In this document: positions 24,306-35,514 of the stretch, piece after piece
Layout of the letters: every line of letters starts with the position of its first letter
Position numbering within the stretch: position 1 is the first letter of the stretch
NCBI GenBank assembly: GCA_012976225.1
Contig: JAAVVG010000007.1
Span: 957,924-1,021,923 of the forward strand
Reading direction: 5' to 3'
DNA length: 64,000 nucleotides
Origin: Golubevia sp. BC0850
Taxonomy: Eukaryota > Basidiomycota > Exobasidiomycetes > Golubeviales > Golubeviaceae
The notes under the pieces: generated by a model
What the model saw: only the letters and a program-made list of their open reading frames with translations
Databases searched by the model: none
Told to the model about the DNA's origin: nothing
Position numbers and translations under genes: made by a program

Positions 24306-26648
24306 TTAAGCGAAAGTGAAGAAAGCGAAAGCTAGAGCTGATAAGGATCCGATGAGTTTGACGGAAAGGGTTGAAGAGACAGAGGCACCGGATTTACTTC
24401 CACCGAAATCAGAGTATGGATCAGTTTCAGAAGCAGCAGTGTCAGTTCCACCTAGATTTTGACCTCCGCTTGAAGTTAAGTCTGGCGAGAGAGAATGAGG
24501 GGGAGCGAGGTGAAGAAAACAAAGTCAGTCACGCATGAAAGCGAAATGAGAGGAAGTCGAAAGCCTCGTTACTCACTACCACCATTTGGTCCAATAGCTC
24601 TAGTTCCATCAGAGAACTTGCAGTCGTCGCTGTTGCACAGACACTTAGCTCCGATAGGATCCCAGAAAGGAGTTGAGCAGTCTGAAGGAATACGAGTACG
24701 CTCAGTTCCGTCGTTGTTCTTTTGAGGTGGGTTTGGTTGATCCGGGGATGGAGTGGTTGTTGGACATCCGTAACAGCTGGAGAAGATGAGAAAGGGAGAT
24801 GAAGACGACCGTCTATCAGTTGAGGTCATCTCTCGCAGAATTTCGTGCTCTTTCGTTCAACTCGGATAACTCACGTGAAGAAAGGACTGTTGTTCAAAGG
24901 ATCTCCAGCAGTATCAGAGATGCAGTGTTCCAATAAACCTTGTTGGTTTGGTAGCATACCGTTACAGATGTTCTCTGAAACTTGAGGAACTTGACATTTG
25001 AATTCATCTAGAGTGTTGAGCTGACTAGCAGGAACTGGGTTCTTCATCCAAGCCAAAAGTTGTTTGTTAGAGACCAGCCAAACGTTTTGCATGTTGTCAG
25101 AAGTAGTAGCCCAATCTAAGAATTCGTTGATCATGTTGATTTGATCAGTTGGAGCTGGGATTCCAGGATAATCAGTCGCTAAGTGAATAGGATGAGAGTA
25201 GAGACCGAAAGGTTGTTTCTTTCCGTTGTAGTGATCTGTGAAAGTGTTCTTCATCCATCCGAGAACATCAGAAGCTGAAGCATCCAACCAAGGATCCATC
25301 AAATGAGCTCCAGTAGCTCCTTCTCCTTCGAAGATGGCGTACATTGGGATCTCCCATAGACCAGGTAGCTTTGGTTCTCCTTTGCAAAGTCCGTCGACTG
25401 ATCCACAATCGTTGGCCATTCCATTATCTAGAGTGTACGGCCAGAAAGCGTCAGTGTCTGGATCCGTAACTGGGACGGCACTGGTGGAACTGGAATCGTA
25501 GGTGAAGTTTTGAGTGTGAAGGTCGATTAGGTTCTGTTTCGTGTAGTTGAGGAATGGAGCTCTGAATCCGATGATTTCCGAGAATGGAATTCCAGAAAGA
25601 GCGTTCAAGGCGATGAGATTACCAGAGACCTGTGAGGAGGAAGTGTAGTGGGAAGGGATGAGACTCGGAGCTTGGCTCCGTGCACTTCGATTCCTCTCCG
25701 ATTTCTGTACTCACCTCATTGACAGGAGGTTGGGCAACGTGAGTCATGGTGTGATCAGCAATGTCATTTCCAGCGACATACCAATCGGTGACCATAGAGT
25801 AGTTGGTGTAGCTCAAACTAGTGAAGTAAGTCATGAGAGGAGCACAACCGTTCGGGTTCCTTCTCTGGCCCAAGAAACCTTTGACTGTTTCAAGAGTGTA
25901 GGACTGAATTGCATCGTCGGCTGTGAAAGTGATGAACATTGGTACGTCCCTAAAGTTGAGAGACGGAGTGAGGAGAGCAGGTATTGATCAGACTTCACGG
26001 TGGGAGAAGAGGTGGAGGAAGGACCAAAGTTGAAAAAAGCTCTTTGGCTCTGCTTATTTTTAATCTTCCTCGACTACATATCCACCTAGACAGCGCAGCT
26101 CTGTATCTTCAAAGGAGGCTTGGAGAGAGGGAGCCTGTGGTCCTCCCGCGCCCTCTCCCCCTCCAAACTTTCTCGGAACTGAGTGGCACCCGTTCTGACG
26201 CTTCTGGCATTGTTTGTATCCCAGAACAAGTGTTCTCCCATGTCTTTCCAACTCTCCTCAGCCGAACTAAGCGCAGCGCCGGGTTTCCGAGTGACCTCCC
26301 TCTCTACTGAGCCCTTACGACACCACCCTCTCAAACTACTCACTTTGGATCTAAACCTCCAGGAGGATCAGTGCTAGCACAATGACAATTAGGTAATTTA
26401 CATTGATTGGGATCACAGCTGTAACCAGCAGCGCTAGCACCAGCCGTTGGACCAGAGATTTGACCTTCACCAGACCCTACAGCTGCTACCTGCCTCTTGG
26501 AACCTCTGATTGAAGAATGAGCATGCTTGTTGTCTCTGGCGATTGGTCTACATCCTTCGTGTAGTAAGGATCCAGGACCGTGTGCTTGAACGGATAGAGA
26601 TAAAGAGGAGAGAGCTAGAAGAGAGAGAAGGGTTGAGGAGGAGAACAT
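24306..26648 (-). CDS. Chitin deacetylase-like protein, GPI-anchor type, 556 aa
   Basis: Five exons (26648-26344, 25949-25715, 25629-24875, 24776-24577, 24481-24306) sum to exactly 557 codons. It should convert cell-wall chitin to chitosan by removing N-acetyl groups (CE4/NodB fold). Order: signal peptide (residues 1-22); a Cys-containing segment (YSCDPNQCKLPNCHC); motif 1 as ITFTADDAI, with the two Asp; motif 2 as DHTMTHV, with both metal-binding His; motif 3 as GFRAPFLNY; a C-terminal Cys-rich segment (CYGCP...CLCNSDDCKF); a Ser/Gly-rich stretch; and a hydrophobic end (LIGSLSALAFAFFTFA) suited to a GPI signal. The DDA form of motif 1 resembles animal-type chitin deacetylases more than the common TFDDG. 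Confidence 0.92.
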
Positions 26649-27402
26649 CGTTTGAAGAGGAGAGAGGGTAGGCGGTTTTGAGTGTTTGGCTTTGAAGGTC
26701 TGAACGTTTCACTCTTCTTGTTTGGATGTGAGGGGGCTGTGTGTAGAAGGGCAAGTTCAACTTGGTATTAAGAATTGAAGGTTGCAAAAGAGAGTGTTGG
26801 GGGAGAGGATCAAAGTTTATGTCAAGAAGGGGGATTTATAGTTCGAGATGAGTTCTCGAGTTCGGCAGCTGACTACGCAATTCCGCTCACACGACAACGC
26901 TACATAGAGAGATAACAAAGTTCGATTCAAAAGTGTATAGAAAGGACAAAAATCAAGAGGTATAGAGAAGAGAGAAGAGGAAAAGAAGAGAGATGTTACA
27001 GAACTGGAGAGAGAAAACCGCGAGCCCACCTGTCATTTCGTTCCTCTGGAGGAGGAACGAAGAAGCAGAGGCCATCAAAGACAACTTAGAGAAACAGCAG
27101 GAATGGTGGAGTTGAGTAAGAAGGGAAAGGAAGGGGTGGGGAAGCGAGAGGCCAGAAAAGGCAAATTGGAAGGACCCAGAGCTGAGAGAACTGTATAGCA
27201 ATAACAAAAAACTAGAGACACAAAATTAGAGAAAAGAAGCGGGATTTGCCGAAATTTGTTCAAATCGTTGACGGAAATTGTTGTAGAAGAATTGGGTGTA
27301 ATCTTGAGATGTTGGACCCGGACCAAGAAAGCTCTTGAGGGTTCCTACTTCCCAGGGGCAGAGAGATTAGTCACATTGTAGCAGAGTGATACTTGAAAAT
27401 TC
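26649..27402. other. Intergenic, 0.75 kb
   Basis: Promoter of the chitin deacetylase and 3' flank of the Cys-rich gene, both minus strand. Purine-rich on the plus strand. No supported gene. Confidence 0.55.
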
Positions 27403-28911
27403 TTAAACAAGAGTCTGAAGAGCACCCAAAAGAACACTCCCGAGCGTGAAGGCCACGATGGAGAGATGAGAGTTCTTGAGGTCGAAGGTTGGAGCAGCTG
27501 GAGAACCGAAGATGTCTCCTGTTGATTGATCTGTAGAAGGGGCGGAAATAAAAATTCATATTTCAGAAATGATGTGTCAAATGAGAATGGCATTCGAACG
27601 AAGAGAGAGGTGTGTTCAAATTCGATGATTGGGGAGGAGGGAGAGGGGAGGGAGGAGAATGGGGTTGGAAAGGACAGAGAAATGCAGACACTTACCAATA
27701 TAGCCAGCAGCACTGAAACGGATGTAGCACAACCAAGCGAGGCGAGAAAAGAGTGTCAGGTCGGTCAAAACAGGTAAGGAAAGAGTGTCAGTTCTGTAGG
27801 GACTCCTATGGGAAGTGAACGTCTCTTCAAACCATTTCCTGCCTCCCCGGGGAATAACAACACCATTATGTTCCAGCTCTCATGTCATACTATTCCTCCA
27901 ACGAGACTCACGTTGTGCTAACGTCGGTATAGGTTCCCGGGCTGTCCACAGTCAAATAGGTGTTGTTGACACTGTTGGCAGTTGCTACGCCTCCCAAAAG
28001 AGCGGATCCGAATCCACAGATCGATCTGATGTTGGAGACGATTTCTGGAGCTCCAGTTCCTTGAGGGTCAGTCCCTGTGGTGATGAGAGAGAAGGGGGGT
28101 GGTTAGATCTCGACAGATGGCCAGAGAGCTGGGAAGTCCCACTTCTATAAGCTAAAGAGACTCACCCAAGAACCAACATTGCTATAAGATGAGAAGGAGT
28201 CAAAATAGAGACATAACAACATTCAGTAGGGGGAACATATGTGGGAAACGTTCACAGATACCAATCTCTCTAATTCCTCTCCATCCATCCCGTTCTCCTC
28301 TTCTGGCTGTTAATTCAGTTGCAACGTAAACTCACGTTTGTGTTCTGGAAACAATCCACACATTGAGGGAAGACACTTTGGAAGGTATCGGTACAAGAGC
28401 ACTTGATAACCGCAATATAACTCAAAGGATCATTAAAGATCGAAGTAGCATTTGCAAAGACAGCCGAGGCTTTTGCGCAACTTGAGATTGAATCATAATT
28501 CTCTTGACATTTTGGACAAGAAGGAATGTCTGCTGGGAAAGTAGGTTCTGCTAACCAAGAAGTTGGAACTGGAGCTATATCATCTCTTTTCACTGGAGAT
28601 GGTGAATCTTCTCTCTTGACTTGTAGTTGAACTGGAGATTGGGCATGATGTTTGATTTCCCAAGGTTTATAAAAATCGTATAAATCATTTGGTGAATTTG
28701 ATGGATCTTTTGAATCTGGTGAATTTGGGATCGAAGGTAGTTGAAGGTGGAAAGGTAATGGAGTTGCTGTGGGTTTGGGTTGAGATTCATCTCTGATTAA
28801 AACCCTTGAGGCTGATGGAATTGGTCTCGGAGCTGGTGCAGCTGAAATTGAAGTTAGAGTTAAGAGGAGTAGAGTTAGGGAGAGAAGAGTTCTTAGGATG
28901 GTAGAACTCAT
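27403..28911 (-). CDS. Secreted Cys-rich GPI-anchor-type protein with two microexons, 299 aa
   Basis: Five exons (28911-28336, 28181-28166, 28074-27912, 27712-27696, 27530-27403) sum to exactly 300 codons; exons 2 and 4 are only 16 and 17 nt. The protein has a signal peptide (LLSLTLLLLTLTSISAAPA), a Pro/Ser-rich region with KR sites that could be Kex2 cleavage points, and a Cys-rich domain (CPKCQENYDSISSC, IKCSCTDTFQ, CVDCF, then QCWFLG from the first microexon). A hydrophobic C-terminus (IVAFTLGSVLLGALQTLV) looks like a GPI-attachment signal. I do not know a function. Similar Cys spacing occurs in unnamed basidiomycete surface proteins (recollection, unverified). Without the microexons the Cys domain would be disrupted and the phase lost. 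Confidence 0.8.
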
Positions 28912-29136
28912 GACTGGATGGTTGGATATGATGATCGTTAAAGTTGTTGAGAAGTAGATCGTTAAAATGGACGTTGGAGAATGAAATCCGTTCGTTAAGT
29001 AGTCGTTAAAAGGAGAAAAGGAATCAAAGAAGAAGGAGAAGCTGTAGATGAATGCTGTTTGGTGTTGGGAGGAACCCCCTGAGTGTCTTGTCTTTCGAGA
29101 TTCGATCTTCTGGACCGTACCAAACCTCATCCAATC
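28912..29136. promoter_or_regulatory. Divergent promoter, Cys-rich surface protein / PET117
   Basis: 225 bp between the two start codons. The minus-strand frame is open for 73 codons upstream of the signal-peptide Met, but that extension is not protein-like and is taken as 5' UTR. Confidence 0.45.
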
Positions 29137-29542
29137 ATGTCAAGAGCAGCCAAAGCGACTCTGTTGACTTCAGTTTTACTTTCGGGATTAACGGTCTGGG
29201 GAGTTCACTTCATGCAAGTTCAGGAGAGAGAGGTTTGTAGCAACCCAACTTTCAATTTACGATGACCAAACTCTATGCTCACTCTATTCCCTTCTCTCTT
29301 CTTTTCTCTTCTCTTCTCTTTTCTTATTGTATCTTGAAAATCTCTGACTTCTCTCCATACTCTCACAGGCGATGCAAAGAGGAGTAGACAGAGATACAGC
29401 CCGACAAGCAGAAAAAGCTTCCAAACGTCAGAAAGAACAAGAACAACAGGCAAGAGCTACTGAACATGAACTTAATAAGACTAGAGAAGAAGCTTGGCAG
29501 AAAATACAGCCCAGTGCTGGTTATAATAAGGGGAAGCAGTAA
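29137..29542 (+). CDS. PET117: PET117-like cytochrome c oxidase assembly factor, 89 aa
   Basis: Two exons (29137-29232, 29369-29542) sum to 90 codons. Pet117 is a small mitochondrial protein that couples haem A synthesis (Cox15) to cytochrome c oxidase assembly. The N-terminus MSRAAKATLLTSVLL, the single membrane segment and the following GVHFMQVQEREAMQRGVDRD match the family pattern (SRxSK...VHxxQxxER). The rest is a charged helix rich in Glu, Gln, Lys and Arg. The length fits the family. The donor GTTTGT at 29233 is weaker than the GTGAGT usual here, but phase and family conservation support it. Confidence 0.85.
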
Positions 29543-29981
29543 ACGGAACATTCAAGTACTTTAGAAGAATATCCTTTTGAAATGTCAAAACTCAGTCCTT
29601 ACTCCTTACACTCAACCTCCAAGATCAATCTTAGCTTCTTTGCTTATCTGTATTTGTATTATTCCAGAGCATTCAATCTTTTAGAAATCATTCAGAAAAT
29701 CCCTCACCTCTCACATTTCAAAACGGGAATTCTCTAGACTGTTGTTTGACGAGCTCTCAACTGCTTTACATCTCTGTGCTTCGAACTCTCCAGTCAACTT
29801 GATTTTCAAGTGATTCATCAAGAGACTCGCAGGAATTACAATGAAAGCAGGGGAGTGAGAGTTGGATCTCGAATTGCTCCTTCGTTTCAAGCAGTATCTA
29901 CTATACTGTTATATTATGTTACAATGCCTCCCATCCCATCAGTGCTGTTCGAACACAAAGACCTCAGCATACCAAGCCTCT
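29543..29981. other. Intergenic between convergent genes, 0.44 kb
   Basis: 3' flanks of PET117 and the S9/PIG-H gene. Bases 29939-29981 still look coding in a shifted frame: they would encode the usual C-terminal helix of the S9 family (see findings). Confidence 0.55.
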
Positions 29982-32900
29982 TCAGCTTCCAAGGCTTTCT
30001 TTTGATTCTCCGATTGACGGAAACCTGAAGAGAGAGAGAGAAAGGTTCGGAAGGAGATTCAAAGATTCAGCAGGGGTGAGCTTTAGAAGCTATCGAATTT
30101 GTCTCGTTTTTGACTCACCATGACCTTCACCCTCAAACAGAATGTACTTCGTTATCCCTCCATTCTTCTCTACAGCTTTGGAGATCTCCTCGCTTTGATT
30201 GGGAGGGACGATTTTGTCTTCCGAACCTTGAAGGACCAGAATTGGAGCCTTGATCTTGTCAGCTTTGAATAGAGGAGAACGTTCGTGATAGACTTCAGGA
30301 ATCTCTTCAGGAGTCCCACCCATGAGGACTAGAGGATAGCGAGATTCAAACTTGTGAGACTCGTGAGCCAAAGCTGTCACATCGGAGACTCCATAAAGCG
30401 AAGTTCCTGCATTGTAGACGTTCGGATGGTCGGTGAGACAGGCTAACACTGTGTACCCTCCGGCTGAACCTCCACTGATGACCAGCTTGTTGGGATCGGC
30501 TCGAGGGATAGAAGAAGAAGAGGATTGAAGTGTGGAAGTCGAATCATCACCGAATACGACTGGGTAGATTGAACTGAAGATTCTTTGGACCAGAGGGAGA
30601 CGAGGGGAAAGAGACTGCAAAGGGAAGACGTAGCCAAAGGGGGGGGGCAGAGAGAGAGAGAGAGATGAGACGGTCAGAGGGCAGCGACGCAGTGCCAGGT
30701 TTCTGGGTCGTTCTAGGACCTCCACTCACTGGGAACAGGACCTTCAAGTCTCCTTCTTCTCCAATTCCTTTTTCCAGGGCCTCTCTACTCCCTCTACTCC
30801 TACTAGCTTTGGTCGCCACGACGACTTGAGTTCCGACGTTCCATCTCTTGAAAGACTCAGTGACCATTACGTCCAAGATGGAATCTCTGGCTATAAAGTG
30901 AGAAGAATACGAAGAGATCCAGAAAGGATTCTTCTCAGTCGAGACAGAGCTTCGAAGGGAAGCGAGGCTTCGAGGCAGAGAGAGACCTCTTGTGGTGGAA
31001 AGCTGAAGTCCCATCGAGGGAATCGCATTCACGGTCTCATTCTGGACCCTGAACATTTTACCAAAAAGCCAGGTAGCAGCTGCAAGACCTAGAGGGTAGC
31101 GAAGTTCCGAGAATTGAACGACTGAAGAACCTAGATTGGTGAAAGAAAAGACTGATCCAATCGATAGAGCCGCTGCGATGATTCCATCGCTCCAGGTCCA
31201 AGCTTTAGTCCAATTGTCGAACTGAAGCTCGACAGCTCCGTTTGCTTGTCTCGATTCCTTGAGAGCCGATTCTTGAGCTGAGAGGTCTTTTGAAGAGGAT
31301 TGAGTCGGCATAGAAGACGAGGTAGAAGGGGTAGAAGAAGAGACCGAACCAAGGAATTTGGCAGCGTGGACGCAATCCAGAACGTCAGTGATTCCCCACT
31401 TGGAATCGAGTCTTTCCATGAACTTGCGACCGTCTGGGAGAAGATAAGGAGAGGGAGAGAAGCGTGAGTTTCAGCAACCTTGACAGGAATTTAGAGGCGC
31501 AGAGCGTACTCACATCCAGTAGATCCTCCATAATTGACGACACAGACTAGAAGGGCGGTGTATGACAGAAAGGCGAGATGAATCGTCAGATTCTGCTCTG
31601 AGGACAGAGGACCAAGAGAGACCTTTGTTTGTTACTCACCCAGCCATCCTCTACTAGTCCAGTAACTCCAGTTCAAGTTGAATCCAGCGTGAGCAGCCGC
31701 TGTAGGACCTCCATGAACGAAAGTGATACAAGGAGGTGAAGTTCCAGCGGGTGGAGAGAAGTTGGGATTCTTAGGTGGGAGGAGAAGAGCGTGGGCAGTC
31801 GAAGAACTTCCGTCCTGCCGGAAGGAAAGCCACAGCAAAAAGATACCAGTGAGAAAGGACCAGAATTGATAGATTAGAAATGGACCGATTGGAGGTACTC
31901 ACTGGCAACTTGGTAGGATATTCGATCTCCTCAACCTGACTGATCCAATCTTGATCCAGGATCCCGTCTTTAATGAGCTTGGAGCTTCTCTTAATTACCT
32001 TGATACTTTCTCTGTTGATTTGGACATCGCCTCCAGCTTGAATTCCATTCTTGACTCCTTCCGTAATCCTTCTCTTGCAATCTTCTAAATCCAAGACCAC
32101 GAGTTCAGAAGGAAGGTCATGACCTCCAACCGCGCAAATTAAGTGAGTGGAGTCTATTCTTCTCAGCTGTCCGAAGGAGATGTAATTGTAGAAAGTTCGA
32201 AGAGGATGAAGAGTTGAGGAAGGGAGATGGATGAGTGAAAGTTGAGTGAAACCTCCTTTGATTTGAGTGCAGACAAGGAACTTGGGGCAAAGCTGAATGT
32301 AGGAAGAGCTGAGAATACCAATGGTGGCGATGCAACATTAGGAAGATGCGTTAGTAAGATGAGCTGAGGTGAAAGGTGGAAACGGGGCGTACAGTCTTGC
32401 TCACTTGTTCAAAGTCCAAGCTGGGTCTTGGAAATCAGTTTCGACAACTTCCGACAAGACACTCTTCGATTCAGTAATCTTCAACTGAGTAGAATCCTCA
32501 GTGGACTGTACATCCAAAAAGTAAAGATTAGAATAACCGGTCCTATCACTAGTGTAGAAAAGTCGATTCGAATGATTAGGATCCAAATTCCAAAGAGGTT
32601 GATGAATGACTTCTCGCTTTGAAGGATCAAATCGTCTGATCATAGTCTTTTGAGATAATAAACCTTGATGGCTAGAAGAATCGCTAGAGACTAGAGCTGC
32701 AGTATCGAACTTGGCGACCCACAATTCCGTGTTCCAGAAAGGCATTTCAGGATGATTCCATTCTACCCAAGCGAGATAGGTGCCTTCTTTTGAGAAAGTA
32801 GCATTAGAATAGAAGTCAGAACCCGAAACCAAAGTTTGATGAGATTTGGTGGTTGGATCTACTAGGACCAGAGAGTTGAGGACCTGAGATGGGGTGTCGT

Positions 32901-33746
32901 GGGTGTGATCTTCTAGGATGGAGACGAAGTGCGAGATCGATGGAGAAGGGTGAGGAGAAAAGTCTCCAAATCTATGAAGGGGATTATCTGGATGGGACAA
33001 GGGGTAATCATAGATGATACAGATGAAGGGAAGATCAGAGGTGGGTTCCAAGTCCCATCCTGGTCGCTCTCCCCGTCTCTCGCTTCTTGCTCCTAGATCT
33101 TATGCTTTCCAGGACTATATCTATAGCTACTGAATGTTTCTTTATCAAGCACCCAACTGAATGCGATGCACTCACCTGGCGTGACCAACTGTGGCTCTCC
33201 GCTCTCCCTTTGCTCTCCCTCCTCCTTGACTGAATAGACACCAAAGCTCTTAGGGTCGTAGTCTGTGAAGAATATCCCACCATTTGAATCCGATCTAACA
33301 GATCCACCGCCATATTCATGAATTCCAGATCTAGAGTTGAACTTCCCAAGAGTTAAGTCTTTGCCATCCTCTCCTTCTCCTTCTCCTCCCTTTCCTTCCA
33401 ACTGTTCGTCTAAATCCAAGACTTTTGAATCCAAATCTATGATTCTCTTGACCAAAGCCGCTCTTCCCTTTTCGCTTGGTCTGTTCTCCACGTAAACTAT
33501 CTGAACCTGGTTCTTGCTCTTATCAGTCGAATTCAAAACTTGAATCTCTCCGAATTTGATATTCTTTTGAATGATTAAATCCGATGTAATCTTGGATTTC
33601 CATGATCCGTACGGAGCAATCGTTTGGCTTTTTTGCTTGGAAGTCATTCTTGAACGAAGAGTTGAACGAGAATCAAAGAAAGAGGACAATCGCATCGATG
33701 AAGTGCAATCAATGGAATCAAAAAATGAGCTTATTGGCTTCTTCAC
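29982..33746 (-). CDS. S9 prolyl-oligopeptidase-family protein with inserted PIG-H/GPI15 domain, ~1040 aa
   Basis: Eight exons (33746-33176, 33098-32405, 32308-31903, 31814-31640, 31546-31514, 31433-30730, 30614-30119, 30025-29982) keep phase to a stop at 29984-29982. The N-terminal half is the beta-propeller of S9C-type peptidases (IAPYGSWKSKITSDLI, GIHEYGGGSVRSD, FGDFSPHPS). The alpha/beta-hydrolase half has FVHGGPTAAAHAGF, VNYGGSTGYGRKFMERL, KWGITDVLDCVHAAKFL, the nucleophile elbow SGGSAGGYT, the Asp in QGSEDKIVPP and the His in EGEGHG, so the catalytic triad is intact. Between AAKFL and ADPNKL lie ~245 extra residues that form a PIG-H domain (separate entry). Translation may begin at the Met at 33647; the longer start adds a Ser/Arg-rich segment. 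A run of five A's near 30000 shifts the frame and removes the usual last helix. Confidence 0.85.
30501..31350 (-). other. GPI15: PIG-H (GPI15) domain inserted in the S9 catalytic domain
   Basis: This is an in-frame insert of about 245 residues. It starts with a Ser/Thr linker, then two hydrophobic segments (DGIIAAALSIGSVFSFTNLG; PLGLAAATWLFGKM). The PIG-H core follows: QNETVNAIPSMGLQLST, HFIARDSILDVMVTESFKRW, DLKVLFP, a 115-nt intron (30729-30615), then PRLPLVQRIFSSIYPVVFG. A Ser-rich linker (STLQSSSSSIPR) closes it. PIG-H is a non-catalytic subunit of the ER enzyme that adds GlcNAc to phosphatidylinositol, the first step of GPI synthesis. Both termini of PIG-H face the cytosol, so insertion into a cytosolic enzyme is topologically possible. 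The family was assigned from motif memory, not a search. Confidence 0.78.
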
Positions 33747-34231
33747 TCAATCATCATTCTCTTTTGACGACTCTATTTGAATTAAGGGGTAAGATCAAGT
33801 AACTGTGCTAACCTTTGTCGTATCAGTGAGTCTTACTTGAAGGTTCTTTCGAAGTCTTCTCTGACTGACGCTCCCAGCACTGAGTACTCCCATTCCCCCT
33901 TCTCTTCTACTCATCCCTTCGCTGGCAGCTGGCAATCCCGGATACTCGCTCTCTTTAGCTTACAATAAAGCTACTACTTTTGTCATCTCGCGTGAGACGT
34001 CATCTTCTCTAAGGATTCTTCGTTCTTCCTAACCGCTTCTCCATCGTTCAATCAGTCTACTCTCGGTGATATCTTCTCCATTGGATCTCGCTTTGGTGAT
34101 CTTTACTGGTATGCTATCACCTTCATGAGGATTCGTGGTCATCGCAGCGTCCATGATTCAGCTGACTTTTTCTTCCTCTCCCTTTCACCATCTGTTCAGG
34201 ACTCTCAAAGAACTACTGATGTCTCTCAGAC
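33747..34231. other. Intergenic, 0.48 kb
   Basis: Promoter of the S9/PIG-H gene and the space before the F-box pseudogene. No supported gene. Confidence 0.5.
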
Positions 34232-35514
34232 ATGGTCGAACTACCGGAACAAGTACTCCCGCTCATACTCAAGAGACTGCCTACTATCGATCTAGGTGGC
34301 ATGATGCTAGTCTCACGACAGATCCATGACACGTTGTCCAGCACGACGGCTCTTTGGAGGAATGTCAGCATCTGCTGGAAGATCCAAGACCTCAGATGCG
34401 AGAAATCATTCGGGAAGCTTCTCAAAGATCTAACAACAATCTGGAATCTGTTGAAGTTCTTCGCCACTTCGTCGGAGAGACAGCCTTTCGAATCCTAGGC
34501 GTATTAGAGCTTTCGAAAGCATCCCTCAAAAGCATCGATATCGGCATCGAGCTCGATCTAATTCGATTCGCACCTGGAGGAGTACTAGACAACGGGTTTT
34601 CTTTCTTTAGGGGGTTTTCTCAACTGGAGGTCCTAAATCTATCGGGGGAGAAGTTGCCAGAGGTCGTCCCACTCGTTTCAGGTCGACTGAGCTCCCTCGC
34701 CATTTCATCCCTTCCAGAACTCTCAGAGGATGACTTGGAGTGGCTTTCTCACCTTCAGGCTCTCTCTCTAACGGAAGCTGATAGCCTCGATGAAGCAGAC
34801 GAGATGCTCGACGTCCTGGAGTTCTGCAGTTCAACTCTATCGGAATTATGGGTCTTCAACCGGGACGCTAGGGAGAGAACCGCGTCTGTTCCAGCTCTCA
34901 AATATCTAAGGATCAGAACTCTGTGGCTGAAGGATCCAGTCGGACTATCCAAGATTCAAGCCCAAACCTGAAGGAACTCAACGGTGCTCTACTGGTCCGC
35001 CTCAATCTGCCCTTTCCTAACCTAGAGTCCCTGAAGATCGGATTGCCTTCAGGTGAAGACCGTATCATTCCCGAAACAGACTTGGTGGAGACGGTCCGAC
35101 GCCAACACTCAACCGTGAAGCAAATTCAACTCCTCTCCGATTTTTGTCCAACTCGTGGGGGCGGTGCTTGTCAAATAAACGTTCTTTTCCAATATCTGAA
35201 GCCCGATCTAGCCACCGAACTAAGTGTCCAAATCTTACTCAACTCTACATTAGCAAAGTTCATACTTATGATGAAAACTTCCTATCACAGGTCTTGCTTT
35301 TACGTCGCCTGGGCTCACTTCTCTCAATTTCGATTCCAGGTCAAGAACACCAACTTTGGTAGTCTTCTGCAAGATCAAAACTCTTCCTAGATATATTTCA
35401 TGCTCCCAGATTTAAGCTTCAAAAAGACTTTGTCCTCGATGAAAGTCTAGAGTGGGTTCGGGAGACTGGTGGCATAGCTGAGGTGAAAAGATTGGAGGAA
35501 TGGGTAGACGCCTA
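34232..35514 (+). pseudogene. Decayed F-box/LRR gene
   Basis: The start encodes an F-box (LPEQVLPLILKRLPTIDLGG, MMLVSRQIHDTL, ALWRNVSI), then the frame must shift near 34370 to continue as EDPRPQMREIIREASQRSNN. It shifts again near 34930-34970 (PNLESLKIGLPSG) and near 35200 (CPNLTQLYISKVHTY). A final stretch at 35385-35514 reads LEWVRETGGIAEVKRLEEW before a stop. Each segment aligns in order with the locus at 19.9-21.2 kb, so this is a paralogue with at least three frameshifts. None of the shifts has plausible intron signals. It sits in a spacer between the divergently placed S9/PIG-H gene and the MFS gene. Confidence 0.75.

Noticed and set aside
30501-31350. PIG-H as a separate gene nested in an S9 intron
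   Set aside because: It would need its own stop and strong splice sites around it. There is no stop between PIG-H and ADPNKL, and only weak GT sites (GTTCGG, GTCTCT) and no CAG acceptor flank it, whereas neighbouring introns use GTGAGT/CAG.
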